DNA from: Roseobacter denitrificans OCh 114
GTDB taxonomy: Bacteria; Pseudomonadota; Alphaproteobacteria; Rhodobacterales; Rhodobacteraceae
Direction of reading: 5' to 3'
NCBI RefSeq assembly: GCF_000014045.1
Contig: NC_008209.1
Span: forward strand, 248,001-312,000
DNA length: 64,000 nucleotides
A program made the position numbers and the translations under genes. Positions 44,689 through 52,951 of the stretch are shown here, piece after piece (the stretch's first letter is position 1; each line of letters begins with the position of its first letter). Below the pieces are notes generated by a model. It had not been told where the DNA came from. It saw nothing but the letters and a program-made list of their open reading frames with translations, and ran no database searches.

Positions 44689-45364
44689 CATGCGCCGCTC
44701 GGGTGGGCGGATCGTTGGGTATGGCATTGCGGGAATCCTCGCCATTCTTGCGGTTGGGGTCGCCATGCTGTTCTGGGCCTTGCCGGATGCGAATGCATTC
44801 AATGCGCGGGTTGAAAAGCTGTTTGTGGAAAATGACGATCTGACCACGCAGGCGGAAATCAAACTGCTTGAGATACTCGCACAATCCGGCACCGCGTTTT
44901 CCGAAACCCTGATGAGTTACCGCGTGGTGATATTCGTGCTTTTGGTCTTTGCCACGGCAATGTTGATCGCGGCACTGGTCTTTCTGGTGATGCTGGTCGG
45001 GTTCAACCGACGCATGGCGCAGATCGAACGGGTCGGCATACAGGTGAATTCGCTGCTGATCAGCCGCGAGGAAAACACCGTCTACCTCAACAATCTGGGC
45101 TTCAAACTGACCGACGCCGCGATGGAAACGATGTCGGTCCTTGCGGAGGCGCGTATGGATGACGATGTTCTGTCCGGTTCAGAGATCGAAGGTATGATTT
45201 CAGGGCGCAAGGCGGTCGATTGCGAAGAGGCCGCAGGCGCCACACGGATCAAACGCTTGCGCGACACGCTTGGCAACCAGATCGTATCAGAGCTGTTGGT
45301 CAAGAACATCGCGCGGCGTGGCTATATGCTCGCCATCGACAAGGACGTCATCAAAGTCATCTGA
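44660..45364 (+). CDS. Membrane protein with a cytoplasmic OmpR-like C-terminal domain
   Basis: A 234-residue protein (GTG at 44660; ATG at 44690 is an alternative). Two transmembrane helices (~19-40 and ~88-112) enclose a periplasmic stretch of ~45 residues. The cytoplasmic C-terminal ~115 residues read LTDAAMETMSVLAEA, VLSGSEIEGMI, then TRIKRLRDTLGNQIVSELLVKNIARRGYML, resembling the winged helix of OmpR/PhoB regulators (xxIxRLRxxLG...vrGrGYxl). If correct it would be a membrane-bound one-component regulator with the DNA-binding part at the C-terminus, the reverse of ToxR. The domain match is by eye. Confidence 0.7.
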   Translation: MQDQTTSATDMRRSGGRIVGYGIAGILAILAVGVAMLFWALPDANAFNARVEKLFVENDDLTTQAEIKLLEILAQSGTAFSETLMSYRVVIFVLLVFATAMLIAALVFLVMLVGFNRRMAQIERVGIQVNSLLISREENTVYLNNLGFKLTDAAMETMSVLAEARMDDDVLSGSEIEGMISGRKAVDCEEAAGATRIKRLRDTLGNQIVSELLVKNIARRGYMLAIDKDVIKVI

Positions 45365-45442
45365 AACCGCGCACTGCACTGGTGTTTCACGGCGTGAGCG
45401 TCCAAAACTGACCGCGCAGAGACCCCAAAGAGGAAACCAGAC

Positions 45443-46213
45443 ATGCCCGCGCCACTGAACACGTTCAAAAAATCCCTGTCCGAAGGGGAGACGCTTTTTG
45501 GCTGCTGGATGAGCATCGCAGAGAGCTATACCGCAGAGATATTGGGCAATGCGGGCTTTGACTGGCTGCTGATTGATGGCGAGCATTCGCCCAATGACGT
45601 GCGTTCGATCCGCGACCAGATGATCGCGCTGAAAAGCAGTGACAGCCACCCGATCATCCGCGTGCCGGTGGGCGAGACGTGGATCATCAAGCAAATGCTG
45701 GACCTTGGGGCCCAGACGATTCTCGTGCCCATGGTGGAAACCGCCGAGCAGGCGCAGGAACTCGTGCGCGCCTGCCGATACCCGCCGGAGGGCAGGCGTG
45801 GCGTGGGCTATGCGGTGGGGCGTGCGTCAGGCTTTGGCCAGATCGACAACTACGGTCCGACCGCGGATGCACAGACGTGCCTGCTGGTGCAGGTTGAGAA
45901 TAAAACTGGCCTTTATAACCTTGACGCGATCCTTGCGGTCGATGGCGTTGACGGTGTGTTCATTGGCCCGGCGGATCTGTCTGCAAGCCTCGGATACCTC
46001 GGGCAGACCATGCACCCGGACATACAGGCGACAATCCTGAAAACCATCAAGCGGATCAGCGACAGCGGCAAGGCCGCCGGTATCCTGACCACGGATGACG
46101 GTATGATCCAAGCGTCCTTGGATGCCGGTGCCCGGTTTGTTGCCGTGGCCATGGACATCGCGATGCTTTTGAACACCGGGAAATCCATCGCCGCCAAGTG
46201 GAAACAGGGTTAA
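45443..46213 (+). CDS. HpaI/HpcH-family class II aldolase
   Basis: A 256-residue metal-dependent aldolase of the HpaI type, cleaving 4-hydroxy-2-oxo acids to pyruvate and an aldehyde. Family signatures include WLLIDGEHSPND (~41-52), RVPVGETWIIKQMLDLGAQTILVPMVETAEQAQELVRACRYPPEGRRGVG, with Arg and metal Glu as expected, and GVDGVFIGPADLSASLG. AGAGGAAA precedes the ATG. It sits alone, with no catabolic partners, so its substrate is not indicated. Confidence 0.93.
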   Translation: MPAPLNTFKKSLSEGETLFGCWMSIAESYTAEILGNAGFDWLLIDGEHSPNDVRSIRDQMIALKSSDSHPIIRVPVGETWIIKQMLDLGAQTILVPMVETAEQAQELVRACRYPPEGRRGVGYAVGRASGFGQIDNYGPTADAQTCLLVQVENKTGLYNLDAILAVDGVDGVFIGPADLSASLGYLGQTMHPDIQATILKTIKRISDSGKAAGILTTDDGMIQASLDAGARFVAVAMDIAMLLNTGKSIAAKWKQG

Positions 46214-47361
46214 CGCGTCTTCATCTGCGCGGCCGCCTGCGTATATCCCCCCGCTGCCCCATCAATGAAATGCAGATGGTCGTCGGTAAGAATCGACGGA
46301 ACGATGCAGGTCATCATGGCCTCCTCCTGGGTGGCCATGCCAAAACGAACGATCCCCTGATCTGCCCCCTGCGCCAGCACCGCCGTCAGGCGCGACTGGG
46401 TTTCAGCGTCACAGTCCAGCGTCGTTTTCAAACCATCATCCAGTTTTCTGAAATCAGCGTTATCCGCAACAACCCGCGCATAACGTCGTGCATCAAAGCC
46501 CCCGATTTTCAAACCGGTACGGATCAACACCCAAGCGAGCAGTGATTCCAACAGCGCCTTGCGCCGTGCGGCACCCAGCGATCCCGACCCGCGCGCGGCA
46601 TGCGCTTCGAGTGTGGCACCCGCCGGTGGCCAGCGTGAGACCATACCGACCTGAGGTGCGGGATGACCGCCCCGATCCAACTGCCCTGCCACGTCAATGA
46701 CCCGCTTATAGACCTGCGCCACATCTGCGGCGTCCGCGTCGGGTATCGGGGCAACCACGAGAGACAGGATTGTGCCGTTGCGCGCCTTCATATGCGCCCA
46801 CCGGCACGACAGGCCGGTCAAATCCGGTATCGTCCCCTCAGCGGCAGGGGCAACGACATAGCGCCGCCTTTTCATTTCCGTTTCCGCCCAGAGCAGCCCG
46901 CCGCCGGAAAACATCGCATAATCCGCCCCCGGTGAGGCCTGAAACCGGGCGACCTTTACATCGTGACCCGCCGCGCGCGCATCAGCCACCGGCACCAAAG
47001 CCACCCGCATGCCGATAGCAAATTCCGCCCGCGCCCAGACCGAAATCGCGGCAAGCGCTTCTCGCGCCGCCGGCTCGGCATCCGGTCCAACGGCAAATCC
47101 CGCCCCATCCCCGCCAAAGACAAAGGGGAATGGACGCCCATTCAACCCGTTCATGACAGCCGAGATCACCGCCGCCCCGACCATATTGACCGTCTTGTAT
47201 CGCCCGGCGGCGACTTCTCCGGTGGAATTCACGATGTCGGCAACGCCGATCTGCCAATCATCCGGCAACGGCGTGTATCGGCCAAGGTCCGTCAGGTGGT
47301 CAAAGCTCGTTTCACGCGGCACGGAGTCGTAAAAATCGTCTGGCTGATGGAAAGATTTCAT
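46210..47361 (-). CDS. DUF3095 protein with cyclase-like domain
   Basis: A 383-residue protein from the ATG at 47361 (up to 393 if from 47391). The N-terminal part reads IGVADIVNSTGEVAAGRYKTVNMVGAA and FPFVFGGDGAGFAV, like the metal-binding strands of class III nucleotidyl cyclases. The C-terminal half is a separate alpha/beta region ending in CIVPS and HLHFIDGAAGGYTQAA. The family is DUF3095; cyclase activity is not shown. It is convergent with the aldolase gene (four-base overlap of ends). Confidence 0.82.
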   Translation of the reverse strand: MKSFHQPDDFYDSVPRETSFDHLTDLGRYTPLPDDWQIGVADIVNSTGEVAAGRYKTVNMVGAAVISAVMNGLNGRPFPFVFGGDGAGFAVGPDAEPAAREALAAISVWARAEFAIGMRVALVPVADARAAGHDVKVARFQASPGADYAMFSGGGLLWAETEMKRRRYVVAPAAEGTIPDLTGLSCRWAHMKARNGTILSLVVAPIPDADAADVAQVYKRVIDVAGQLDRGGHPAPQVGMVSRWPPAGATLEAHAARGSGSLGAARRKALLESLLAWVLIRTGLKIGGFDARRYARVVADNADFRKLDDGLKTTLDCDAETQSRLTAVLAQGADQGIVRFGMATQEEAMMTCIVPSILTDDHLHFIDGAAGGYTQAAAQMKTR

Positions 47362-47513
47362 GACCTTGCACCCTGTTGCGTCATGATCCACCTATCACAA
47401 AAGCGCACGCGCACTCTATGCCGCAGCCCGCACAGGCATGACGGCCCTTTCCTCAAGAGGCTGACCGGTATAAGACGCGCGCACCATCACATCAAACACA
47501 TTGGAGTATTTAG

Positions 47514-48536
47514 ATGGGTTACCGCGTCGTTGTTGCGGGTGCCACAGGCAATGTGGGCCGCGAAATGCTGAACATTCTTGCTGAACGCCACTTTCCGGTG
47601 GATGACATTACCGTGCTTGCATCACGCAAATCCCTGGGCACCGAAGTCAGTTTTGGCGACAAAACGCTCAAGACGAAGGATCTTGCGACATTCGATTTCA
47701 CGGGCTGGGACATGGCGCTTTTCGCAATCGGTTCGGATGCGACAAAGGAATTTGCACCCAAGGCGGCCAAAGCCGGCTGTGTCGTGATTGATAACTCGTC
47801 GCTTTACCGGTACGATGCGGATGTGCCGTTGATCGTGCCCGAGGTGAACGCCGATGCGATCATGGACTATGCCAACAAGAACATCATCGCCAACCCGAAC
47901 TGTTCGACTGCGCAAATGGTGGTGGCTCTGAAGCCACTGCATGACCGCGCGACCATAAAACGCGTTGTTGTCTCGACCTATCAGTCGGTTTCAGGCGCGG
48001 GCAAGGAAGGCGCGGATGAACTTTGGGACCAGACCAAATCCATCTACAATCCGACCGATGACAAGCCGCCGAAGAAATTCACCAAGCAGATCGCATTCAA
48101 CGTGATCCCGCATATTGATGTGTTCATGGAAGACGGCACCACCAAGGAAGAGTGGAAAATGGTCGTTGAAACCAAGAAGATCATCGACACCAAGATCAAG
48201 GTCACCGCAACCTGCGTGCGCGTGCCCGTGTTCGTGGGCCACTGCGAAGCGATCAATATCGAGTTCGAAGAGCACCTTGACGAGGACGAGGCCCGCGAAA
48301 TCCTGCGCGAAGCACCGGGCGTCATGGTGATCGATAAACGCGAGGACGGCGGCTATGTGACGCCCGTCGAGTGCGTCGGTGATTTTGCGACATTCATCAG
48401 CCGTATCCGTCAGGATTCAACGATTGATAACGGTCTGAACCTGTGGTGCGTGTCCGACAACCTGCGCAAGGGCGCGGCGCTCAACGCGGTGCAGATCGCG
48501 GAACTGCTGGGCACTCGGGTCCTGAAAAAGGGCTGA
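47514..48536 (+). CDS. asd: Aspartate-semialdehyde dehydrogenase
   Basis: Second step of lysine/threonine/methionine synthesis: reduces aspartyl phosphate to the semialdehyde with NADPH. It has 340 residues with a Rossmann GATGNVGREML at ~9-19 and catalytic Cys C130 in NPNCSTAQMVVALKPL. The substrate-binding QSVSGAGKEG and the HCEAINIEFEE motif also fit. TTGGAG precedes the ATG. A terminator follows the stop. Confidence 0.97.
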   Translation: MGYRVVVAGATGNVGREMLNILAERHFPVDDITVLASRKSLGTEVSFGDKTLKTKDLATFDFTGWDMALFAIGSDATKEFAPKAAKAGCVVIDNSSLYRYDADVPLIVPEVNADAIMDYANKNIIANPNCSTAQMVVALKPLHDRATIKRVVVSTYQSVSGAGKEGADELWDQTKSIYNPTDDKPPKKFTKQIAFNVIPHIDVFMEDGTTKEEWKMVVETKKIIDTKIKVTATCVRVPVFVGHCEAINIEFEEHLDEDEAREILREAPGVMVIDKREDGGYVTPVECVGDFATFISRIRQDSTIDNGLNLWCVSDNLRKGAALNAVQIAELLGTRVLKKG

Positions 48537-48558
48537 TTGACCCAAGGCATTTGGAAAA

Positions 48559-48585
48559 CCGTCGGGTCACACCGGCGGCTTTTTT
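48559..48585 (+). terminator. Terminator of asd
   Basis: CCGTCGG (48559-48565) and CCGGCGG (48572-48578) form a 7-base stem (one G-U pair) with a six-base loop, followed by CTTTTTT, 22 bases after the stop. Confidence 0.85.
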
Positions 48586-48610
48586 GCCAACGGCGGCCCA
48601 GCACACCGGA

Positions 48611-49165
48611 TCAAAGCCCCGGAATGCACCCCGGATATCCAAACCCCCAACGCCACGGCAGGCCGGAACACGGCCCACCCCCGAAACGGACGGCGTTGAA
48701 CATTGACGTGGCAATCATGTCATAAGCGAGCCGGATGTTATCTTCGTCGACATCATAGCGCAGGGCGAGGTCTTTGACCTGCGCCTCACCCTGTTCGACG
48801 ACACAGGTCTGCAACGCCTGATCTGCCGATAGGCGCGCCTCGAAACTCTGGTCTGCGGACGTGGCCCCGGCGGCGTTGTGGTAGGCGCGGTCGTGGACAA
48901 CGCAGCATTGCTCCCAAGGAGGATGCGCGCCTTGCGCCGCTTCAAAGTCGGGAAAGAGATCGGCCACCACGCGCCAGCTCCACGACATGCCACCGCTGCA
49001 CCCATCCGTTTCAAAAACAGCCAAATCGGACTCAGAGATCACCGATTGCAGCGCCCGGTGGGCCGGCATCTCAAGCCCGCGCTGCACCTTGATCATTGCG
49101 CTGTCGTCCTGCGCCTGCACAACCTGCGGCACGATCAGGGTCAGGATCAAAACAGCGGTTCTCAC
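48611..49165 (-). CDS. Secreted phospholipase-A2-like protein
   Basis: A 184-residue exported protein (GTG start; signal ~1-18, cleavage near VQA-QDDS). Residues 87-92 read CCVVHD, the C-C-x-x-H-D active-site signature of secreted phospholipases A2, with a Gly-rich DGCSGGMSW segment upstream and six Cys in total. It may hydrolyse sn-2 acyl chains of glycerophospholipids in the periplasm or outside. The signature is distinctive but the protein lacks the usual calcium loop spelling. Its start overlaps the stop of the membrane glycerophosphodiesterase gene by four bases. Confidence 0.7.
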   Translation of the reverse strand: MRTAVLILTLIVPQVVQAQDDSAMIKVQRGLEMPAHRALQSVISESDLAVFETDGCSGGMSWSWRVVADLFPDFEAAQGAHPPWEQCCVVHDRAYHNAAGATSADQSFEARLSADQALQTCVVEQGEAQVKDLALRYDVDEDNIRLAYDMIATSMFNAVRFGGGPCSGLPWRWGFGYPGCIPGL

Positions 49166-51003
49166 ATTTCGGCTCCGGTCTCGGGGGTGAGGTCAAAGGC
49201 AAATCCGATCGTATCGCCTAGGCGCAGCATCAGACGTTCCGGGGTGCTGAGCGTTTCGTGATAGGCGATGACCTCGCGCGCCAGCTTGGGTTTATCCGTG
49301 ATCAGCCCGTCCACACCCAGCGAGATCATCCGCGACATCGACGCCGCGTCGTTGACCGTCCAGGCGTAAACATCCTTGCCCACGCTTTGCGCCTGCGCCA
49401 GCAAACGCGCTGACAAGCGCCCCGCGCTCACGGCCAGAAAATCGCCGTCAAGGCCGGACATATCACCCACTGCGGTCGCCGCCAGAACACCGCTGCGCCA
49501 GTCCGGGCGCAATCTGCGCATTTTCTGCACGGCGGGGTATTTCAGCGACATCGTTGCAATCTGATCCTGCATGCCCGCCGCCTCGACCAAGGCGATCACG
49601 CGGTTTTCCAGATCGACGTCATGACCGTAATACTTCAACTCAATGATCAGCTTGGAGCGGCCCTTGACCACCTCAAGCACATCGCGCAGCAGGGGCGGGC
49701 GTTCATCCGCATAGATGGGATCAAACCACGTGCCGATATCAATCTGCGCGACCTCCTCCATGGTTACGTCCCAGACCTTGCGATCAACACCTGCCGCTTT
49801 CATGAAATCGCTGTCATGGACCACCAGGACCTCGCCGTCGGCGGTCTCCTGCACGTCGATCTCGACCCAGTCGGCCCCGTCCTCAATCGCCTTGATCACG
49901 GCCGCCATCGTGTTTTCCGGGCGGCTCGCCGCAGCACCGCGGTGCCCGATCACATCCACCCGTTCAGCGCCTCCGACCTGATTGAAGGCAGTGCCCCCGA
50001 CAAACAGGCTGCCCACCGCGAAAAGCGCCGCCAAGCCAGACAACCACGCAAGCCGGGGCGCATGGGTTTCGGGTCCGGGATCACCCCTGGCCACGCGCGC
50101 TTCAAGGCAGCGGTCGAATTCCTCGTTCAGGATGTCGGACAAGGCCCCATTGGCAATGGCGTTCAAGGCAGAATTCACGAACACCCAGATGCCGATCAAA
50201 ACCGCCGTGACAGTAAAGAACAGGGCGAGGTTCCCGCTGAAAAATGGCGGGATTTCTGCAAGTAGAAACCCGATGGTGCCGACCAGAACAAAGGCCACGG
50301 CAGCACGAAGGGCGAGCCAGGACAGCAGTCGCTTCAGAAGGTCCAGCCGATGGCCGCGCATCTTTTCACGGCTCACCTGAAAGGCGGTTCTTGTCGGCAC
50401 AAGATCAAAGACGCTCATGTGCAGCGCGACCGCCCATGCGGACAAGCGCTCCAACAGCACCAAAGCCAGCGCGACAGCGATCACACCACCGCTGGCAATG
50501 GCGGCCATAAAGGCAGGGGGACGGTTGGCCAGATAGTAATTGATGTCAAAATCACGCATCAGAAACAGTGCGATAGCCCCGGCGACCGCCAAAAAGGGCA
50601 GCGATATGACCAACACGCGCACAAGCAGATGGCCGGCAAATACAGCCAGTCGCGGGAGTGATCTCGTCAGGAACCCGAAAGCAGCCGCCAGTGCCTTGCC
50701 CGCGCCCCTCTGATCAGAGCGCAGCACGGCGGTCATCACGGCGATATCAATCGTTGCAGCAACGATGATCAGCGACGCGATAAAGACAGCACCAATCGCC
50801 CCGACCGGCGTCAGCAGGAACCGGGCGATATCCTGATCCGTCAGCGCGGACTGGTCGGAAAAAGACAGTGTGATCGCAAGCAGTGCCGCAATCAACGGGA
50901 CCAAGACCGCCGCGATGATCAGGCGCACGAACATATGAACACACAGCAGCGGAAACCACAGTGCAAGCGCCTGCCTGTAGCTGATGACAGCATCCCAAAC
51001 CAA
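49162..51003 (-). CDS. Glycerophosphodiester phosphodiesterase with N-terminal membrane domain
   Basis: A 613-residue protein. The first ~340 residues form a large membrane domain with about eight helices (the 'GDPD membrane domain' arrangement). The GDPD TIM barrel follows with VIGHRGAAASRPENTMAA, WVEIDVQETADGEVLVVHDSDF (metal Glu and Asp) and IIELK. It cleaves glycerophosphodiesters, possibly lysophospholipids, to glycerol-3-phosphate and alcohol. The TTG at 51003 is used; there is no in-frame ATG or GTG upstream. It is coupled to a PLA2-like gene. Confidence 0.93.
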   Translation of the reverse strand: MVWDAVISYRQALALWFPLLCVHMFVRLIIAAVLVPLIAALLAITLSFSDQSALTDQDIARFLLTPVGAIGAVFIASLIIVAATIDIAVMTAVLRSDQRGAGKALAAAFGFLTRSLPRLAVFAGHLLVRVLVISLPFLAVAGAIALFLMRDFDINYYLANRPPAFMAAIASGGVIAVALALVLLERLSAWAVALHMSVFDLVPTRTAFQVSREKMRGHRLDLLKRLLSWLALRAAVAFVLVGTIGFLLAEIPPFFSGNLALFFTVTAVLIGIWVFVNSALNAIANGALSDILNEEFDRCLEARVARGDPGPETHAPRLAWLSGLAALFAVGSLFVGGTAFNQVGGAERVDVIGHRGAAASRPENTMAAVIKAIEDGADWVEIDVQETADGEVLVVHDSDFMKAAGVDRKVWDVTMEEVAQIDIGTWFDPIYADERPPLLRDVLEVVKGRSKLIIELKYYGHDVDLENRVIALVEAAGMQDQIATMSLKYPAVQKMRRLRPDWRSGVLAATAVGDMSGLDGDFLAVSAGRLSARLLAQAQSVGKDVYAWTVNDAASMSRMISLGVDGLITDKPKLAREVIAYHETLSTPERLMLRLGDTIGFAFDLTPETGAEM

Positions 51004-51129
51004 GGTCTCACCCCACGCAGTTATTATTCCTCAGGTTGCAAACAGCACAACAGGAAGAGGCGCGACAGGCAAGCGTTGTCTCGGAATGTACCTCGATTCA
51101 TCGCCATATGCAGTGATGCAGGCGCCTAT
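51004..51129. other. Short gap between two minus-strand genes
   Basis: About 125 bases hold the promoter or run-through region for the glycerophosphodiesterase gene. No operator palindrome was seen. Confidence 0.35.
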
Positions 51130-51540
51130 CTACAACTCGCGCGGATCCTTGGGCTTGCCCGGCCCGAATCGACGCACGAAGGTTCCATAGGAAAAACCGA
51201 GGTCATGGGTGTGGCAAACCCGCTTGCCACTGGTTTCGGTATGCAGGGCCAAACCGCCCAGGGTAATCTTCATAAAGTAGCCATGCTTGCGCAGCCGGTC
51301 ATCCAGATCAGCCCAGTCGCGGGCCTCTGCCATGTCACGAAACAGCAGCTTTTGCAGGGCAAAAATCAGTTTCTCACCAGCACGCGGCAATCGACGGGCA
51401 GCGCTTTTCGGCCCCCCCAGATGTTCTGTCACAAGATCTTCAACGACCTCTGCAACTGTCCCCTGTTGCTCGGTGGCAAGGTCATGGACGGCTTTGAACA
51501 GATCATCAGAAAGCTGGAGAGTAATGGCGTGCTTCGTCAT
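51130..51540 (-). CDS. RHH-like small protein behind a CtrA-type box
   Basis: A 136-residue protein. The first ~40 residues (HAITLQLSDDLFKAVHDLATEQ, VAEVVEDLVTEHLG) resemble a ribbon-helix-helix DNA-binding domain. The C-terminal part (ARDWADLDDRLRKHGYFMKITLGGLALHTETSGKRVCHTHDLGFSYGTFVRRFGP) is like the end region of MobA/relaxase-associated proteins. It could be a small regulator or a fragment derived from a mobilisation protein. A perfect TTAA-N7-TTAA box ends 16 bases upstream of its ATG. Confidence 0.65.
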   Translation of the reverse strand: MTKHAITLQLSDDLFKAVHDLATEQQGTVAEVVEDLVTEHLGGPKSAARRLPRAGEKLIFALQKLLFRDMAEARDWADLDDRLRKHGYFMKITLGGLALHTETSGKRVCHTHDLGFSYGTFVRRFGPGKPKDPREL

Positions 51541-51555
51541 AGCGGGCAGACTTGC

Positions 51556-51570
51556 TTAAACTTGGTTTAA
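51556..51570. promoter_or_regulatory. Perfect CtrA-type box
   Basis: TTAAACTTGGTTTAA fits TTAA-N7-TTAA exactly, with a further TTAA ten bases downstream in the plus orientation. It lies in the 36-base gap between the small RHH-like gene (start at 51540) and the PII-like gene's stop. Position before the former's start suggests CtrA control of it. Confidence 0.55.
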
Positions 51571-51576
51571 AAAGGG

Positions 51577-51888
51577 TTAAAAACGCTCCGCGCGCACGAC
51601 GTCGCAATCCATTATCGAAACAACGCCGATGTGCTTGTCCACTACACCAAATGCTGCGTCGAGCAGCCCATCCAGACGCTCCGGTCGGATGATGCACACA
51701 ACCTGCACCATCCCGCTGGCGCGACCGATCTCACCGGAACGTACCCATTCGCCGGACCGCCCGGACCCGCCCAGAACGGGCAGCACCGTGTAGCCCGTGA
51801 CTTTTGCAGCGCTCAGCGCATCTGTGAGACGCGATTGCATGATGGCTTCTATCGTGATTTCGACGCGTTTTGCTTGATGTGTTTTCAC
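51577..51888 (-). CDS. PII-like protein, SbtB type
   Basis: A 103-residue trimer-type small regulator: KRVEITIEAIMQSRLTDALSAAKVTGYTVLPVLGGSGRSGEWVRSGEIG and ERLDGLLDAAFGVVDKHIGVVSIMDCDVV are PII-like beta-alpha-beta halves. The T-loop lacks the Tyr51 of GlnB but keeps the Gly-rich part, as in SbtB. It begins at a GTG four bases after the bicarbonate permease stop. SbtB proteins bind adenine nucleotides/cAMP and gate SbtA; that role here is inferred from context. Confidence 0.85.
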   Translation of the reverse strand: MKTHQAKRVEITIEAIMQSRLTDALSAAKVTGYTVLPVLGGSGRSGEWVRSGEIGRASGMVQVVCIIRPERLDGLLDAAFGVVDKHIGVVSIMDCDVVRAERF

Positions 51889-51892
51889 GCTC

Positions 51893-52870
51893 TCAGGCTC
51901 CTGTCAGCGCCGAAGCAACGGCCACGTACAACGGGATGCCCAGCGTAAGGTTAAAGGGGAATGTGACGCCGAGGGAAAGCGTCAGGTAGATGGAGGGGTT
52001 GGCCTCTGGCAAGGCGACGCGCATGGCGGCGGGCACGGCGATGTAGGATGCCGAGGCAGACAGCACCATCAACAGCGCGACACCGCCAGTCGACAGCCCG
52101 AGCAACAGGCCAAAGACCGCGCCAAGGCTGCTTCCGACCACAGGCATCAGCAGGCCAAACGCCAGCACACCGGGTTTGAGCACGCCGCTGCGGCTGCGCA
52201 GACCACGCCCCGCAACAAGGCCCATATCCAGCAAAAAGAGGCACAACACCCCTTTGAACGGTGCAACGATAAAGCTTGAGATCTCGCTCAGACCTTCTTC
52301 TCCCGTGATCCATCCGATGAAAAACGCGCCGACCAGCAGCACGATGGACCCGTTCAGCAGGATTTCGCGCCACAGATCACTGTCCATGCGGCGTTCTGAC
52401 CCCCCGCGCGAGATCAGCCAGAGCGCCGACAGGATCGCCGGGGCTTCCATGGCTGCGGCAACCGCCACCATATACCCCTCGTACGTGATGCCACTGCTTT
52501 GCAGCACCGAGGTGGCGGCTACAAAGGTCACGATGGAGATCGATCCGTAATGCGCCGCAACCGCAGCGGCATCCAGCCGGCTGAGCCCGGTCATCACCTG
52601 CAACAACCCAAAAGCAATCAGTGGCAGGCCCGCGGAAAGGATGATCCCCACCAGCAGGGTGAGGCCAAGCTTCGCATCGACCCCGTGGGCCGCAACGCTG
52701 ACCCCGCCCTTGAAGCCGATGGCGAACAGCAGATAGATCGACAGGGCCTTGGCCGCAGCCTCTGGCACACTGAGATCCGAGCGCGCCAAAGAGGCGGCGA
52801 CGCCGAGCACAAATGACAATATGATCGGAGACAACAGGTTGTTGGCTGCCAGTGATAAGATTTGGTCCAC
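51893..52870 (-). CDS. SbtA-type sodium-dependent bicarbonate permease family protein
   Basis: A 325-residue, ~10-helix membrane protein beginning at a GTG. Two homologous halves carry conserved Gly/Ser/Pro motifs (AAHYGSISIVTFVAATSVLQSSGI; VLSASASYIAVPAAMRVALPEANPSIYLTLSLGVTFPFNLTLGIPLY), matching the SbtA/DUF897 family. In cyanobacteria SbtA brings in HCO3- with Na+. It lies between carbonic anhydrase and a PII-like protein in one operon. Bicarbonate transport is the best guess. Confidence 0.9.
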   Translation of the reverse strand: MDQILSLAANNLLSPIILSFVLGVAASLARSDLSVPEAAAKALSIYLLFAIGFKGGVSVAAHGVDAKLGLTLLVGIILSAGLPLIAFGLLQVMTGLSRLDAAAVAAHYGSISIVTFVAATSVLQSSGITYEGYMVAVAAAMEAPAILSALWLISRGGSERRMDSDLWREILLNGSIVLLVGAFFIGWITGEEGLSEISSFIVAPFKGVLCLFLLDMGLVAGRGLRSRSGVLKPGVLAFGLLMPVVGSSLGAVFGLLLGLSTGGVALLMVLSASASYIAVPAAMRVALPEANPSIYLTLSLGVTFPFNLTLGIPLYVAVASALTGA

Positions 52871-52951
52871 GCGCGCCCCCGGTTGCTGGTCCCGAGGCGT
52901 TTAGGACTGTTTGCCGGGACGATCAAGGTCCTGATCGGTGTTCACGGTCTG

